Origin: Shewanella benthica | GTDB lineage: Bacteria; Pseudomonadota; Gammaproteobacteria; Enterobacterales; Shewanellaceae | NCBI GenBank assembly: GCA_023284085.1 | Contig: JAKVHY010000023.1 | Coordinates: 41,818 to 105,817 of the forward strand | Reading direction: 5' to 3' | Length of the DNA: 64,000 bases | Shown here: one piece after another, positions 18,853 to 27,799 of the stretch | How positions within the stretch are numbered: the stretch's first letter is position 1 | Layout: each line of letters starts with the position of its first letter | Notes under the pieces: model-generated | What the model saw: the letters and a program-made list of their open reading frames with translations, nothing else | Database searches by the model: none | Told to the model about the DNA's origin: nothing | Position numbers and translations under genes: made by a program

Positions 18853-18966
18853 TTAATCTTTATATTCTAACGTACCATTCTCTTTGATCTCGTCGTACCA
18901 AAGATTGTGGTGTCGTCACTTGTTAAGAGTGCCCAATTCTCATTGATGCGTCGGCATCACCGGCCA
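18853..18966 (-). pseudogene. fdhC tail fragment, copy 1 (TAA type)
   Basis: On the minus strand this ends in codons for HNLWYDEIKENGTLEYKD and TAA, the fdhC C-terminus. Upstream of the tail the match continues weakly (GAGAATTGGGCA, against GAGAACTGGGCA in fdhC2) but is broken by about 11 extra bases and a stop. There is no start codon or rest of the gene. The GTLEYKD codons differ from both intact fdhC genes by mostly synonymous changes. Confidence 0.8.
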
Positions 18967-18976
18967 AAAACCAAAT

Positions 18977-19008
18977 AAAAACGCCCCGACTGTAACCAGT
19001 CGAGGCGC
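18977..19008 (-). terminator. Terminator unit T1 of the fdhC tail array
   Basis: On the minus strand CGCCTCGACTG-GTTA-CAGTCGGGGCG followed by TTTTTA. The 26-base hairpin is identical to those at 19359 and 19550. Confidence 0.88.
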
Positions 19009-19036
19009 TTGCTCTTTTAAGACTTACAGCTTAAAA

Positions 19037-19128
19037 CTAGTCTTTGTCGTCCGAGGATAATCACATCCATATGAAACTCCCCTCCAACTACATCCATATA
19101 GTCCGGGGATAATCACATCCATATGAAA
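19037..19128. repeat. Truncated fdhC tail plus a 22-bp direct repeat
   Basis: 19037-19047 is the first 11 bases (CTAGTCTTTGT) of a TAG-type fdhC tail, cut off abruptly. The sequence then changes to unrelated DNA with GGATAATCACATCCATATGA present twice (19056-19075 and 19107-19126) and a partial third copy (ACATCCATATAG, 19090-19101). No reading frame or known element was recognised. Confidence 0.7.
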
Positions 19129-19164
19129 AAAGCCCCAGCGAACTTAATCGACTGGGGCTTTTTA
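19126..19164. terminator. Bidirectional terminator-like hairpin in the tail array
   Basis: AAAAAAGCCCCAG - loop - CTGGGGCTTTTT: a 7-bp GC-rich stem with A- and T-runs on both sides. Different in sequence from the T1-T3 units. Confidence 0.8.
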
Positions 19165-19169
19165 TAAAG

Positions 19170-19220
19170 TTCCTAGGGCCTAGGGCCTAGGTTCTAGGTT
19201 CTAGGTTCTAGTTCCTAGGA
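19170..19220. repeat. CTAG repeat array, longest in the tail region
   Basis: GTTCCTAGGGCCTAGGGCCT followed by AGG(TTCTAGG)x2, TTCTAG and TTCCTAGG: seven cores in 50 bp with an exact 7-bp period in the middle. It lies 10 bp beyond the stop codon of tail copy 2. Confidence 0.9.
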
Positions 19221-19229
19221 TCTTTGACC

Positions 19230-19345
19230 TTAATCTTTATATTCTAACGTACCATTCTCTTTGATCTCGTCGTACCAAAGTTTGTGGTGTTGTCACTTGT
19301 TAAGAGTGCCCAATTCTCATTGATGCGTCAGCATCACCAGCCAAA
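19230..19345 (-). pseudogene. fdhC tail fragment, copy 2 (TAA type)
   Basis: It ends in codons for HKLWYDEIKENGTLEYKD and TAA on the minus strand. It is nearly identical to copy 1, including the same 10-bp spacing to a CTAG array. The same degenerate upstream stretch (GAGAATTGGGCACTCTTAAC) is present. Confidence 0.8.
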
Positions 19346-19353
19346 AACCAAAT

Positions 19354-19384
19354 AAAAACGCCCCGACTGTAACCAGTCGAGGCG
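19354..19384 (-). terminator. Terminator unit T2 of the fdhC tail array
   Basis: Same 26-base hairpin as T1 and T3, followed on the minus strand by TTTTTA. Confidence 0.88.
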
Positions 19385-19430
19385 TTTGCTCTTTTAAGAC
19401 TTATAACTTACAGCTTAAAACTAGTCTTTG

Positions 19431-19535
19431 TATTCCAAAGTGCCGTTTTCTTTGATCTCGTCGTACCAAAGTTTGTGGTGTTGTCACTTGTTAAGAGTGC
19501 CCAATTCTCATTGATGCGTCAGCATCACCGGCCAA
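19431..19535 (-). pseudogene. fdhC tail fragment, copy 3 (TAG type)
   Basis: The last 51 bases are identical to the end of the intact fdhC2 (19612 onward), including the TAG stop. It then diverges after HHKLW with the same 11-base disruption as copies 1 and 2. The stop lies exactly 181 bp from the fdhC2 stop. Confidence 0.85.
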
Positions 19536-19544
19536 AAACCAAAT

Positions 19545-19575
19545 AAAAACGCCCCGACTGTAACCAGTCGAGGCG
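19545..19575 (-). terminator. Terminator unit T3, directly after fdhC2
   Basis: The same 26-base hairpin with a T-run, 37 bp after the fdhC2 stop. It is probably the working terminator of operon 2, and T1 and T2 are its duplicates. Confidence 0.9.
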
Positions 19576-19611
19576 CTTGCTCTTTTAAGACTTATAACTT
19601 ACAGCTTAAAA

Positions 19612-20637
19612 CTAGTCTTTGTATTCCAAAGTGCCGTTTTCTTTGATCTCGTCGTACCAAAGATTGTGGTGTTGCACTGCCCAGTTCTCATCACAGTAAC
19701 CAGACTTCATACACTCCATGCCACCTTCACTCAATACCGTCGCCATCCAAATATGTACGATAGTAAAGGCGATGATGATAATTGCACTGATAGCATGTAT
19801 GAGTAGCGCAGCCATAGAAGCTTCACGTGGTAACTCAAGACCAGGCAGAACTAACATGATGCCCGAAACACAGATGAACAGACCGAACAGGGTTAGCGTC
19901 CAGAACCACATCTTCTCACCGGCGTTGGCAAAGCCACTGTCAGGGTGCTTACCCTTGAATGGCCCAAAGTTGATGTAACCACCAACCACGAGGAACCATT
20001 TAAGGTCGTACATCTTAAATGTCTGCATCGGCATCCATTTTACGACGCACAAGACCCAAGCGGCCATAAATATCGGACCAACATAATCATGGATAGTCTT
20101 ACTGCCATAGATCATTGCCGCCCATATTCCTTCTGCCACATAAGGCTGCAGAAAATGTTTACCCAACATTATGGTGAGACCGGTAAATATCAGCCCCAAA
20201 CAAGATAGGGCTAACACCCAGTGGATCCACAAATCGGCCTTAGTCCAACGTAGTACCATCTTGCCAGAGAACCCTTTACTTAACTTAGAAGGTCCATTAA
20301 CAAAATAAAATACCAAGAAGGCTGCAAATACGCCTAATACCGCGAGGGCCATCGCAGGGGTAAGATAATTATTCTTAATATCTTTCCCCTGATTGCCGGC
20401 GATATTAATCAACACATTCGCTTCGACACCTTGCGCCGTTGTATAACCTGAATCACCAGCTTTAACAGCGCGCCATAGATCTGCATCGCTGGTTTTAGCG
20501 TTAGCCATCTGCTGACTGGTTTGATCATCGGCTGCAGATACTGTTGCGCTCATACCTAAGCCAGCTGCTAACACACTCGTTAACACCAGAGGTAAAACCA
20601 ACACAGTAAATAACCTGCCTAGTGATTTAAAATTCAT
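19612..20637 (-). CDS. fdhC: Formate dehydrogenase cytochrome b subunit FdhC (operon 2)
   Basis: About 341 residues from ATG 20637, with AAGGAG five bases before it; a GTG at 20643 is the alternative. Signal peptide ending near VSAADD, a periplasmic segment, then four membrane helices with likely heme ligands in HWVLALSCLGLIFTG, HDYVGPIFMAAW and HAISAIIIIAFTIVHIWM. It joins FdhAB to the menaquinone pool. It ends HHNLWYDEIKENGTLEYKD, the sequence copied three to four times downstream. The core is close to FdhC1, the N-terminal 60 residues less so. Confidence 0.94.
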   Translation of the reverse strand: MNFKSLGRLFTVLVLPLVLTSVLAAGLGMSATVSAADDQTSQQMANAKTSDADLWRAVKAGDSGYTTAQGVEANVLINIAGNQGKDIKNNYLTPAMALAVLGVFAAFLVFYFVNGPSKLSKGFSGKMVLRWTKADLWIHWVLALSCLGLIFTGLTIMLGKHFLQPYVAEGIWAAMIYGSKTIHDYVGPIFMAAWVLCVVKWMPMQTFKMYDLKWFLVVGGYINFGPFKGKHPDSGFANAGEKMWFWTLTLFGLFICVSGIMLVLPGLELPREASMAALLIHAISAIIIIAFTIVHIWMATVLSEGGMECMKSGYCDENWAVQHHNLWYDEIKENGTLEYKD

Positions 20638-20697
20638 AGTCACTCCTTTATAGGACTAATAATTGGGCTGTGAAAATCACTCACAGCCCTATTGGTC

Positions 20698-21288
20698 CTA
20701 CGCGCCAGTCTGAGGGGTATAGCCCCAGATTGCACCAGGATTACCACGTGCAGCTATACGATCTCTATAGATACTCGATACGATTCCAGCATCACCAGCA
20801 AGCAGGGCCTTAGTCGCACAAAGCTCAGCACACATAGGTAACTTGCCTTCGGCGATACGGTTTGAACCATACTTCTGACGCTCTGCATCTGAATGAGTCT
20901 CTTCCGGGCCACCGGCGCAGAATGTACACTTATCCATCTTGCCACGACTACCGAATGCCGTCTTTTTAGGGAACTGAGGCGCCCCAAATGGACATGCATA
21001 CAAGCAATAGCCACAACCGATACAAGTATCCTTGTTATGCAGCACTATGCCGTCTTCGGTACGGTAGAAACAATCGGCCGGACAGACTGCCTGACAAGGC
21101 GCATCGGTACAGTGCATACATGCCACTGAGATCGAAGCTTCACCCGGCTCACCATCGTTAATTGTCACTACACGGCGACGTTGAATTCCCCACTCGAGAG
21201 CGGAATCGTTTTCGTTCTTACAAGCTGTGACGCAACCGTTACACTCGATGCAGCGTTTGGTGTCACACAAAAATTTCATGACTGCCAT
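20698..21288 (-). CDS. fdhB: Formate dehydrogenase iron-sulfur subunit FdhB (operon 2)
   Basis: 196 residues, almost the same as FdhB1 over the first 180, with the same four cysteine sets (CIECNGCVTACKN, CMHCTDAPCQAVCP, CIGCGYCLYACPFGAP, CTFCAGG/CAELCATK). It carries a short extra C-terminus, GYTPQTGA. It moves electrons from FdhA to FdhC. Confidence 0.95.
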   Translation of the reverse strand: MAVMKFLCDTKRCIECNGCVTACKNENDSALEWGIQRRRVVTINDGEPGEASISVACMHCTDAPCQAVCPADCFYRTEDGIVLHNKDTCIGCGYCLYACPFGAPQFPKKTAFGSRGKMDKCTFCAGGPEETHSDAERQKYGSNRIAEGKLPMCAELCATKALLAGDAGIVSSIYRDRIAARGNPGAIWGYTPQTGA

Positions 21289-21314
21289 GTTGGCTATCTC
21301 CTCATCAAGTTCAG

Positions 21315-24164
21315 TTAGGCTTTAGTGATCTGACACAAGCTAGACTTAGTCTCTTGCATCTGAGTAACCACATCATAGCCATAGGTCAATACCGTGTTAG
21401 CCGACTCACCCACAATGTAAGGCACTGTGCCTTCAGGGTAATTCTTCTCCAGGCTCTCACCTTCGAATATACCCGCGAAGTGGTATGGCATAAAACACTC
21501 ACCTTCGATAACGCGAGGCGTTACCATGGCCTTAACCTTGATTTTTGCACCTTCCGGACTGTGAACCCAAACATCATCACCATCACGAAGCGCGCGATCT
21601 GCTGCGTCCGCCGGACTGATCTCGATAAACATCTCTTGCTGAAGCTCGGCGAGCCAAGGGTTACAACGTGTCTCTTCACCACCACCTTCGTATTCCACTA
21701 AACGACCCGAGGTCAATGCTATGGGGAAGTCTTTAGCAAAGTCCTGATCCTGAATGGTTTTATACAGGGTAGGAAGACGGGCAACCATACGATCATCATA
21801 GGTCGGGTACTTAGCTACCAGATCACGACGCGGCGTATAAAGCGGCTCACGGTGCAGGGGAATATCATCGGGGAAGTTCCACACGATACAACGGGCTTTC
21901 GCATTACCGTAAGGAATACAACCGTGCTTAATGGCCACACGCTGAATACCACCGGAGATATCAGTCTTCCAGTTTTTACCTTCAGCATGTTGCTTTTCTT
22001 CAGCAGTCAGGTCATCCCACCAACCAAGCTGTTTAAGCATGTCAGCGGTAAACTCAGGGTAACCATCCTGGATTTCAGAGCCTTTAGAGTAAGAACCTTC
22101 GGCGAGTATGTTATTGCCGTCGTGCTCAACACCGTAACGGGCACGGAAGTTACCACCACCGTCTTTCACTTCACGACCGGTGCGATACAAGATCTGTGTA
22201 CCCGGATGCTTCATCTCAGGCGTGCCCCAACATGGCCAAGGTAGACCATAGGTCTCACCCTTGGCTGGTCCACCTGGCGCTTCGAGGGATTTAATATCAA
22301 AAGTACCCCAGTTTTCCTGGTGCATCTTCAAACGCTCAGGGCTTTGGCCTGTGTAACCGATAGTCCACATGCCCTTGTTGAATTCACGCGTTATGTCTTC
22401 GATTAATGGCTCATCACCATTGACCTTAATATGCTTACAGAATTCTTTCTCTATGCCCCACTTCTTCGCCAATTTGTACATGATCACATGATCTGGCTTA
22501 GACTCGAACAAGGGCTCAATAACCTTCGTGCGCCACTGTAGTGAACGGTTAGAGGCTGAAACAGAACCATAAGTTTCAAACTGAGTACATGCAGGAAGTA
22601 GATACACACCATCGGTACGATTGTGCATAACACCCGCCATGGTTGGAAACGGATCGACGACCACAACAGTGTCCATCTTATCCAGTGCTTCACGCACTTC
22701 ACGCCCACGAGTTTCGGTGTTAACCGACTGACCCCAGAAGAATGACATCCGGATATTGTCTTTCTGAGCAATCTGAGACTTGTCTTCCAGTACTCCGTCA
22801 TGCCAGCGAGAACACGGGATGCCGGTAGAATTCATCGGCTTTTGGCCTAAGTATTCATTCTGGTCGAAACGGGCTTTAACCCACTCGTAATCCAGATCCC
22901 ACACGTTACACCAGTGTTTCCATGAACCTGTCTTAAGGCCATAATAGCCAGGCAGTGTATCGAACAGCAGACCGAAATCGGTCGCGCCCTGTACGTTATC
23001 ATGACCACGGAAGATGTTAGTACCGCCACCGGCTACACCCATGTTTCCAAGCGCTAGCTGAAGGATACAGTAGGCGCGAGTGTTAGCGTTACCTATGTGA
23101 TGCTGAGTACCACCCATACACCAGACAACGGTACCAGGCTTAGTCGTAGCCATCATCTTAGCTACACGGCGCATCTGTACTTCAGGTACACCTGCTACGA
23201 GTTCAACTTCGGCGGGATTCCACTTAGCCGCTTCCTCGCGAATACGTTCCATACCGTATACACGTTGGTCGATGAAGCTCTGATCTTCCCACTTATTCTT
23301 GAAGATATGCCAAAGCAGACCATAGATATAAGGGATATCGGTACCTGGGCGAATATGTACATATTCATCAGACTTGGCTGCAGTTCGGCTAAATCTTGGA
23401 TCGACGACGATGATTTTCGCACCGCGTTCTTTACCTTCGAGGATGTGCTGCATGGCAACCGGATGCGCTTCACATGGGTTCGACCCAATAAACATCATCA
23501 CTTTTGCATTACGGATATCGTTGAAAGAGTTGGTTTGCGCACCATAGCCCCAAGTGTTTGCAACACCGGCTACCGTGGTAGAGTGACAAATACGTGCAGA
23601 GTGATCGACATTGTTGGTGCCCCACACAGCTGCTAATTTGCGGTACATATAGGCTTGTTCGTTAGAGAACTTAGCCGAGCCCATGAAGAATACTGAATCA
23701 GGACCAGATTCCTTACGGATCTCTAATGCCTTACCACCCACTTCTTCTATGGCTTGATCCCAAGAGATCTTCTTCCACTTTCCGCCTTCCAGCTTCATTG
23801 GATACTTGAGACGCTTCCCACCATGACCATGCTCACGCAGTGCCGCACCTTTTGCACAGTGACCACCAGCGTTAAATGGATGATCGAATGCAGGCTCCTG
23901 GCCTGTCCATACCCCGTTTTGTACTTCGGCATAGACACCACAACCCACAGAACAGTGAGAACATATGGTACGTTTTATTTCAGTCGGTGCATTATGTGGC
24001 ACCTCTTTAGCTTCGGCTTTGCGCATCATACCTGCGCCAAGCATAGACGCCGCAGCAATACCACCAGTTGCAAGACCTGCAGACTGAAGGAACTGACGAC
24101 GGTTTAGACCTAAGGCAGGCTTGCTAGCCCTTGTTGCCTGGTCTGTTTTGCGAGTTAGTCGCAT
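21315..24164 (-). CDS. fdhA: Formate dehydrogenase catalytic subunit FdhA, Cys type (operon 2)
   Basis: 949 residues from ATG 24164 (AGGAG six bases before; GTG 24167 also open). Tat leader LNRRQFLQSAG, [4Fe-4S] ligands in RTICSHCSVGCG and GGHCAKGA, and the Mo ligand Cys in ARICHSTTVAG, again not selenocysteine. Full length and intact. The two FdhA copies differ mostly in the C-terminal third and the leader, which suggests both are kept under selection and perhaps expressed in different conditions. Confidence 0.96.
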   Translation of the reverse strand: MRLTRKTDQATRASKPALGLNRRQFLQSAGLATGGIAAASMLGAGMMRKAEAKEVPHNAPTEIKRTICSHCSVGCGVYAEVQNGVWTGQEPAFDHPFNAGGHCAKGAALREHGHGGKRLKYPMKLEGGKWKKISWDQAIEEVGGKALEIRKESGPDSVFFMGSAKFSNEQAYMYRKLAAVWGTNNVDHSARICHSTTVAGVANTWGYGAQTNSFNDIRNAKVMMFIGSNPCEAHPVAMQHILEGKERGAKIIVVDPRFSRTAAKSDEYVHIRPGTDIPYIYGLLWHIFKNKWEDQSFIDQRVYGMERIREEAAKWNPAEVELVAGVPEVQMRRVAKMMATTKPGTVVWCMGGTQHHIGNANTRAYCILQLALGNMGVAGGGTNIFRGHDNVQGATDFGLLFDTLPGYYGLKTGSWKHWCNVWDLDYEWVKARFDQNEYLGQKPMNSTGIPCSRWHDGVLEDKSQIAQKDNIRMSFFWGQSVNTETRGREVREALDKMDTVVVVDPFPTMAGVMHNRTDGVYLLPACTQFETYGSVSASNRSLQWRTKVIEPLFESKPDHVIMYKLAKKWGIEKEFCKHIKVNGDEPLIEDITREFNKGMWTIGYTGQSPERLKMHQENWGTFDIKSLEAPGGPAKGETYGLPWPCWGTPEMKHPGTQILYRTGREVKDGGGNFRARYGVEHDGNNILAEGSYSKGSEIQDGYPEFTADMLKQLGWWDDLTAEEKQHAEGKNWKTDISGGIQRVAIKHGCIPYGNAKARCIVWNFPDDIPLHREPLYTPRRDLVAKYPTYDDRMVARLPTLYKTIQDQDFAKDFPIALTSGRLVEYEGGGEETRCNPWLAELQQEMFIEISPADAADRALRDGDDVWVHSPEGAKIKVKAMVTPRVIEGECFMPYHFAGIFEGESLEKNYPEGTVPYIVGESANTVLTYGYDVVTQMQETKSSLCQITKA

Positions 24165-24226
24165 CACACACTCCTAATCTTATTGATTTAATATAAATAT
24201 TTACTAATCAGATCAAAAAGCCACTG

Positions 24227-24427
24227 TTACTTAGTACGCAAAGATGCGTAATAACTACGAACATGGTCAGTCTCTTGGTAGCCGTCACTTTTCTCTGTAG
24301 TCGGTGCTACAGCTGGTGATGCAGCAAGAGCTTGGCCACTAATAGTTGCAACTGCACCAGCCGCGCTGCCTACTGCTATAGCTTTTAACAGTTGACGACG
24401 ACCCATGTCGGAAGCTTGCTTCTTCAT
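24227..24427 (-). CDS. fdhX: Small Tat-leader protein FdhX (operon 2)
   Basis: 66 residues with the twin-arginine motif MGRRQLLKAIAVGS, a hydrophobic core ending QALA, and a mature tail YQETDHVRSYYASLRTK matching FdhX1 (HxRSYYxSLR). Same position, before fdhA, as in operon 1. Confidence 0.88.
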   Translation of the reverse strand: MKKQASDMGRRQLLKAIAVGSAAGAVATISGQALAASPAVAPTTEKSDGYQETDHVRSYYASLRTK

Positions 24428-24577
24428 AGTCTCTCCTGGATTTCCATTTGATGTTTAACATTGGGTTATGTAATAACCCGACTCTTTTTGAAGGTTGCCC
24501 TTCGGTTTTCTTGACTGTCAGCCCGGTACATTGACGCCCGAGCTGATAGTCATGATTCAGCTAGCCAAGTGTGTCGT

Positions 24578-25264
24578 TTACGAGGCTAATTCTTGCTTGC
24601 TAGGTTCAAGGCTTGCGTCTGCAGCTTCAGATTTTTCGGCCTCAGAGCCAGGGCAGTTCACCGGAATATTCAGCTGTAATTGCTCAAATTCATTGGCTTC
24701 TGTTTCGAAAAATGACTTAGCTAACTGAGCGACAGTGGCATAGAAAGCTGCGCTGGGCGTTGCCGCTAACGAGGTACAAAAACGCTCTATCCAGCTACTG
24801 ATATGACGCTGATAGAAACCCAGTTGGCGATAGCCAGGTGCTTCAAGTAATAAAACTCCCATCACCTCACAAAGCGCTGCGACATGATCTTCCGGCTCTT
24901 TGACGTTTTCTTCACGCTCGAAGCCAAGCTGTATCAGATCCTGGCGTAACATGGCTAATGGCTTGTCCATCAAGGAACCCGTCATAAACCAGCTGGCATA
25001 AGGCATGATTTCACCACTACCTACGCCATAGAAAATATTGAAATACTCTTCTTCCAGCTGTTCACTGGAAAATTGATTCGCGGCTAACTTGAGCGCTGAC
25101 CAAGCCTTGGTCATCTCACTAGGGTCATCGACATCCAGTTCGAGGTTGGCAAGGAACTGCAATAGCTCTGCACTCGGCTGGCTGCGTAGTAGCGCGGCTA
25201 ATAGCTGATAGATGTCGGCTCTTAACTGATCGTTTTCTGATACTTCTCTTACTAATTCGGTCAT
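24578..25264 (-). CDS. TorD-family molybdoenzyme chaperone
   Basis: About 228 residues from ATG 25264 (MTELVREVSENDQLRADIYQ). All-helical TorD/DmsD pattern: LLAALLRSQPSAE, EEEYFNIFYGVGSGEIMPYASW, EDHVAALCEVMGVLL. The EExF-x-F..G stretch and EPEDH are typical of Tat proofreading chaperones. Expected to bind the Tat leaders of FdhA and assist cofactor loading before export. 10 bp after the polyferredoxin gene, in the same unit. The stretch up to fdhX2 is about 150 bp. Confidence 0.88.
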   Translation of the reverse strand: MTELVREVSENDQLRADIYQLLAALLRSQPSAELLQFLANLELDVDDPSEMTKAWSALKLAANQFSSEQLEEEYFNIFYGVGSGEIMPYASWFMTGSLMDKPLAMLRQDLIQLGFEREENVKEPEDHVAALCEVMGVLLLEAPGYRQLGFYQRHISSWIERFCTSLAATPSAAFYATVAQLAKSFFETEANEFEQLQLNIPVNCPGSEAEKSEAADASLEPSKQELAS

Positions 25265-25274
25265 AGCTACACTC

Positions 25275-26960
25275 TTATCGCAGTTGCTTTTCTGGGTCTT
25301 GAAGGATGTCTTCAAACATATCTTTCACGCGGCAGTCACTACACATCTGCAAACGCTCTGTGTTTGCACTGAACGCACTGTGCCCGCCAATCACTTCTTG
25401 CATGCGTTTGATCATCGACTTGGTGGCGAAGGGAGTACCACAACGAATACACTCGAAGGGGTCCTCCTGTTTCAATGTCTTGATAGTTTGGCGCGCTTGT
25501 TTATCTAAGTTCATCTGAGAAGTCAGGCTGATGGCGTTCTCAGGACAGGCCTTCTCACACAATCCACATTGCACACAATCTTGCTCGAGGAAGTTCAATG
25601 CTGGCTTATCGCCACCATCGGTTAACGCTTGTGTCGGACAGGTAGATACACAAGAGAGACAAAGGGTACAGCTATCTGTGTTTACGCTGACAATGCCGTA
25701 AGGAAGGTTGCTCTGAGTCAGGCAAGTATCCACTGAGGCCGCTTGCTCATTGAGATGATCTATCGCCGCATACAAGGTGTTGCGCTTAGTGGTAGCAGCA
25801 AACTCACCCGGCATGATCACCGGCCAGCCGGAACTGATTGCTATCAGGTCGGCAAGACTGTTGATACTCGACTCATCGATAAGGGATATACGCTGTGGCT
25901 GACCCATCTCATTAAGAATATCGTTCGCCAGCTGAAGTTCACCCTTGAGCATCTGGGTCAAAGTCGGCGCTGTGGCGGCGGTGTTAAGCACTAAAATCTG
26001 ACGTGCACCCCAGGCCAGAGAGGACATCCAATGATCTATGCTAGCAACGGTGATCTCTTCCATGGCAACCGGAATAATAGCGCCAGGTAACTCACCTATC
26101 AGTGCTGCACCATTGGCTTCATCATGAAACAAGATCACCGGAGCAACTTGAGCCTGCTCTCTGAAGCGAGTGACCAGTTTATGCAGATAAGAGTGCAGGG
26201 CTTGCGGTGTTGGCAGGTCGTAGCTAATCGCACCGGTTGGGCAGGCATTAGTACAACTACCGGCACCGTGACAGAGGTAGGGATCTATCTCTATCATCTT
26301 ATTTATGCTTTGGATGGCATCGGCAGGACAGAAGTTCAGACAACGATTACAGCCATCGATACCGTTACGGTTATGGGCACAGATCTCGCTGTTCACCTTA
26401 ACGTAGCGCGGCTTATCGAACTCACCAATCAGCTCTGGAAGCTGGTTAATGGCATCGTCTAATTTAGCTTCGTCCTGACCCACGTAAAAATAGCCAGGTG
26501 GTAACATCTCTAAGTTGATACAGGGGGACTGGCTCAAATCTAAGATAAGATCGAAGTGCGCCTTACGAATAGCCGCCAGGCTCAAGTCAGTCGTGGTAGC
26601 ACTTTGCTCATTGCCAGATTCGACTTTAACCTGGAACTGTCCGAGGAAACCTTTGATCTCGATAAGCTTGTTATAGAAGCTCTCGACATCTTCGGCGGCA
26701 GACATCACCTTCTCAAGATGCTCTTCATCTTGGCTGGTAATCGATTCATTGGCTAAAATGGCAATTTTACCCATATTAGACAATCTAGCTGCCGCTAAGC
26801 GAGCCAGATCTTCCGGCCCGATAACGAGCACATTGCCCTCAGTGGTATAGCTGACGGTTGGCGGGATCAGGTTTTGAATGACCTGAGTATTCGCCAACAC
26901 TTGCTGCCGAACCCCTTGGAGTTCAACTTGGGTATCATTATTATTCAAATTTATGCTCAC
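25275..26960 (-). CDS. Multi-cluster 4Fe-4S protein of the fdh region
   Basis: 561 residues from a GTG (AGGA upstream). The N-terminal ~190 residues look like a dinucleotide-binding fold (VLVIGPEDLARLAAARL). Then come CNRCLNFCPADAIQ, CHGAGSCTNACPTGAIS, CTLCLSCVSTCPTQAL and CVQCGLCEKACPENAI: four ferredoxin sets, with further cysteine pairs in CIRCGTPF and CSDCR near the end. No signal or membrane helix, so cytoplasmic. Genes like this accompany Cys-type fdh operons in Shewanella and related bacteria. The role, perhaps redox supply for FdhA maturation or an alternative electron route, is inference. Confidence 0.85.
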   Translation of the reverse strand: MSINLNNNDTQVELQGVRQQVLANTQVIQNLIPPTVSYTTEGNVLVIGPEDLARLAAARLSNMGKIAILANESITSQDEEHLEKVMSAAEDVESFYNKLIEIKGFLGQFQVKVESGNEQSATTTDLSLAAIRKAHFDLILDLSQSPCINLEMLPPGYFYVGQDEAKLDDAINQLPELIGEFDKPRYVKVNSEICAHNRNGIDGCNRCLNFCPADAIQSINKMIEIDPYLCHGAGSCTNACPTGAISYDLPTPQALHSYLHKLVTRFREQAQVAPVILFHDEANGAALIGELPGAIIPVAMEEITVASIDHWMSSLAWGARQILVLNTAATAPTLTQMLKGELQLANDILNEMGQPQRISLIDESSINSLADLIAISSGWPVIMPGEFAATTKRNTLYAAIDHLNEQAASVDTCLTQSNLPYGIVSVNTDSCTLCLSCVSTCPTQALTDGGDKPALNFLEQDCVQCGLCEKACPENAISLTSQMNLDKQARQTIKTLKQEDPFECIRCGTPFATKSMIKRMQEVIGGHSAFSANTERLQMCSDCRVKDMFEDILQDPEKQLR

Positions 26961-27166
26961 GTTGCGTTCCTGAACAGTTTGGCTGTTGCCATCGGCTGAT
27001 CGCTATACTCTTATCACTCTTCAGTTAGCGTTTCATTGTTCAACACTTTGGCTTCATCAGGGCCAAGGCTTCATGCCGATTCTTGCTAAGTTCTTTCTCT
27101 TTCTGCTAAAAGTAACTAGCAATTCACATACCAAAACTGTGGTTATTAAACTTATGTAAAATGACG

Positions 27167-27799
27167 TTAAGCGACCACTTCCTTTGTATCACCAGCAGAA
27201 TCTGGTGCATTTTGGGGCAAGTCATCACTCTCGATGTCCAAAATGTCCTCAGGTGCTTCACTGTCTAAATGTGTGTCATCACTTCGAGAAGCTGTCGTGC
27301 GTTCATCAGCACTCTCTGTAGCATGCTCTTCAGCTTCTTGAGCAAGCTCTTGCTCTTCGACTTCATCCTCTTTCTTAGTCACATAGCGGAAAATCTTCTT
27401 GGCAATTTTTGCCGACTGCTCAGCACTCAGCTTAGGCTGATTACTGTAATCTAAGGCATACTCGAGCAAGCCATCGATTTCGTTATATTGAGGCTGCTTC
27501 CATAATGCTTTTAACGCGGCAGCCTTAGCCGTTGGATCGACATTTGCTCCCATAAAGCTGGCAAAGCTGCCACCGACTTCGATTTTGTCTGGATCGGGAA
27601 GGTCTTCGGCCGTTAGCACCTTAGCTTCACCGTCTGCCTCTTGATCTAAAGCTTGCTCAGACTCTTGATCTAGCAAAACTTCGTCGGCTAAAGCTTCTTG
27701 CTCAGTTGCAATGTCAGCCTCTTCAGCCAACCTTTCCTCTTCGACTTGCTGACGGCGTTGAGTCCAGCGAGAGAATAATCCGCTTGGTTTATCGCTCAT
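27167..27799 (-). CDS. DUF3306 protein
   Basis: 210 residues, very acidic, with the DUF3306 head (GLFSRWTQRRQQVEEERLAE) and the core PDPDKIEVGGSFASFMGANV ... LWKQPQYNEIDGLLEYALDY. No signal or membrane segment. Function unknown; it always accompanies DUF3305 and formate dehydrogenase genes. It overlaps the DUF3305 stop by 4 bp (ATGA), so the two are coupled. The last 70 residues are low-complexity Glu/Asp/Ser. Confidence 0.85.
   Translation of the reverse strand: MSDKPSGLFSRWTQRRQQVEEERLAEEADIATEQEALADEVLLDQESEQALDQEADGEAKVLTAEDLPDPDKIEVGGSFASFMGANVDPTAKAAALKALWKQPQYNEIDGLLEYALDYSNQPKLSAEQSAKIAKKIFRYVTKKEDEVEEQELAQEAEEHATESADERTTASRSDDTHLDSEAPEDILDIESDDLPQNAPDSAGDTKEVVA

Noticed and set aside
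15367..24167. Possible selenocysteine (in-frame TGA) in the fdhA genes
   Set aside because: Both genes have Cys at the Mo ligand position and no internal stop, so no SECIS is needed.
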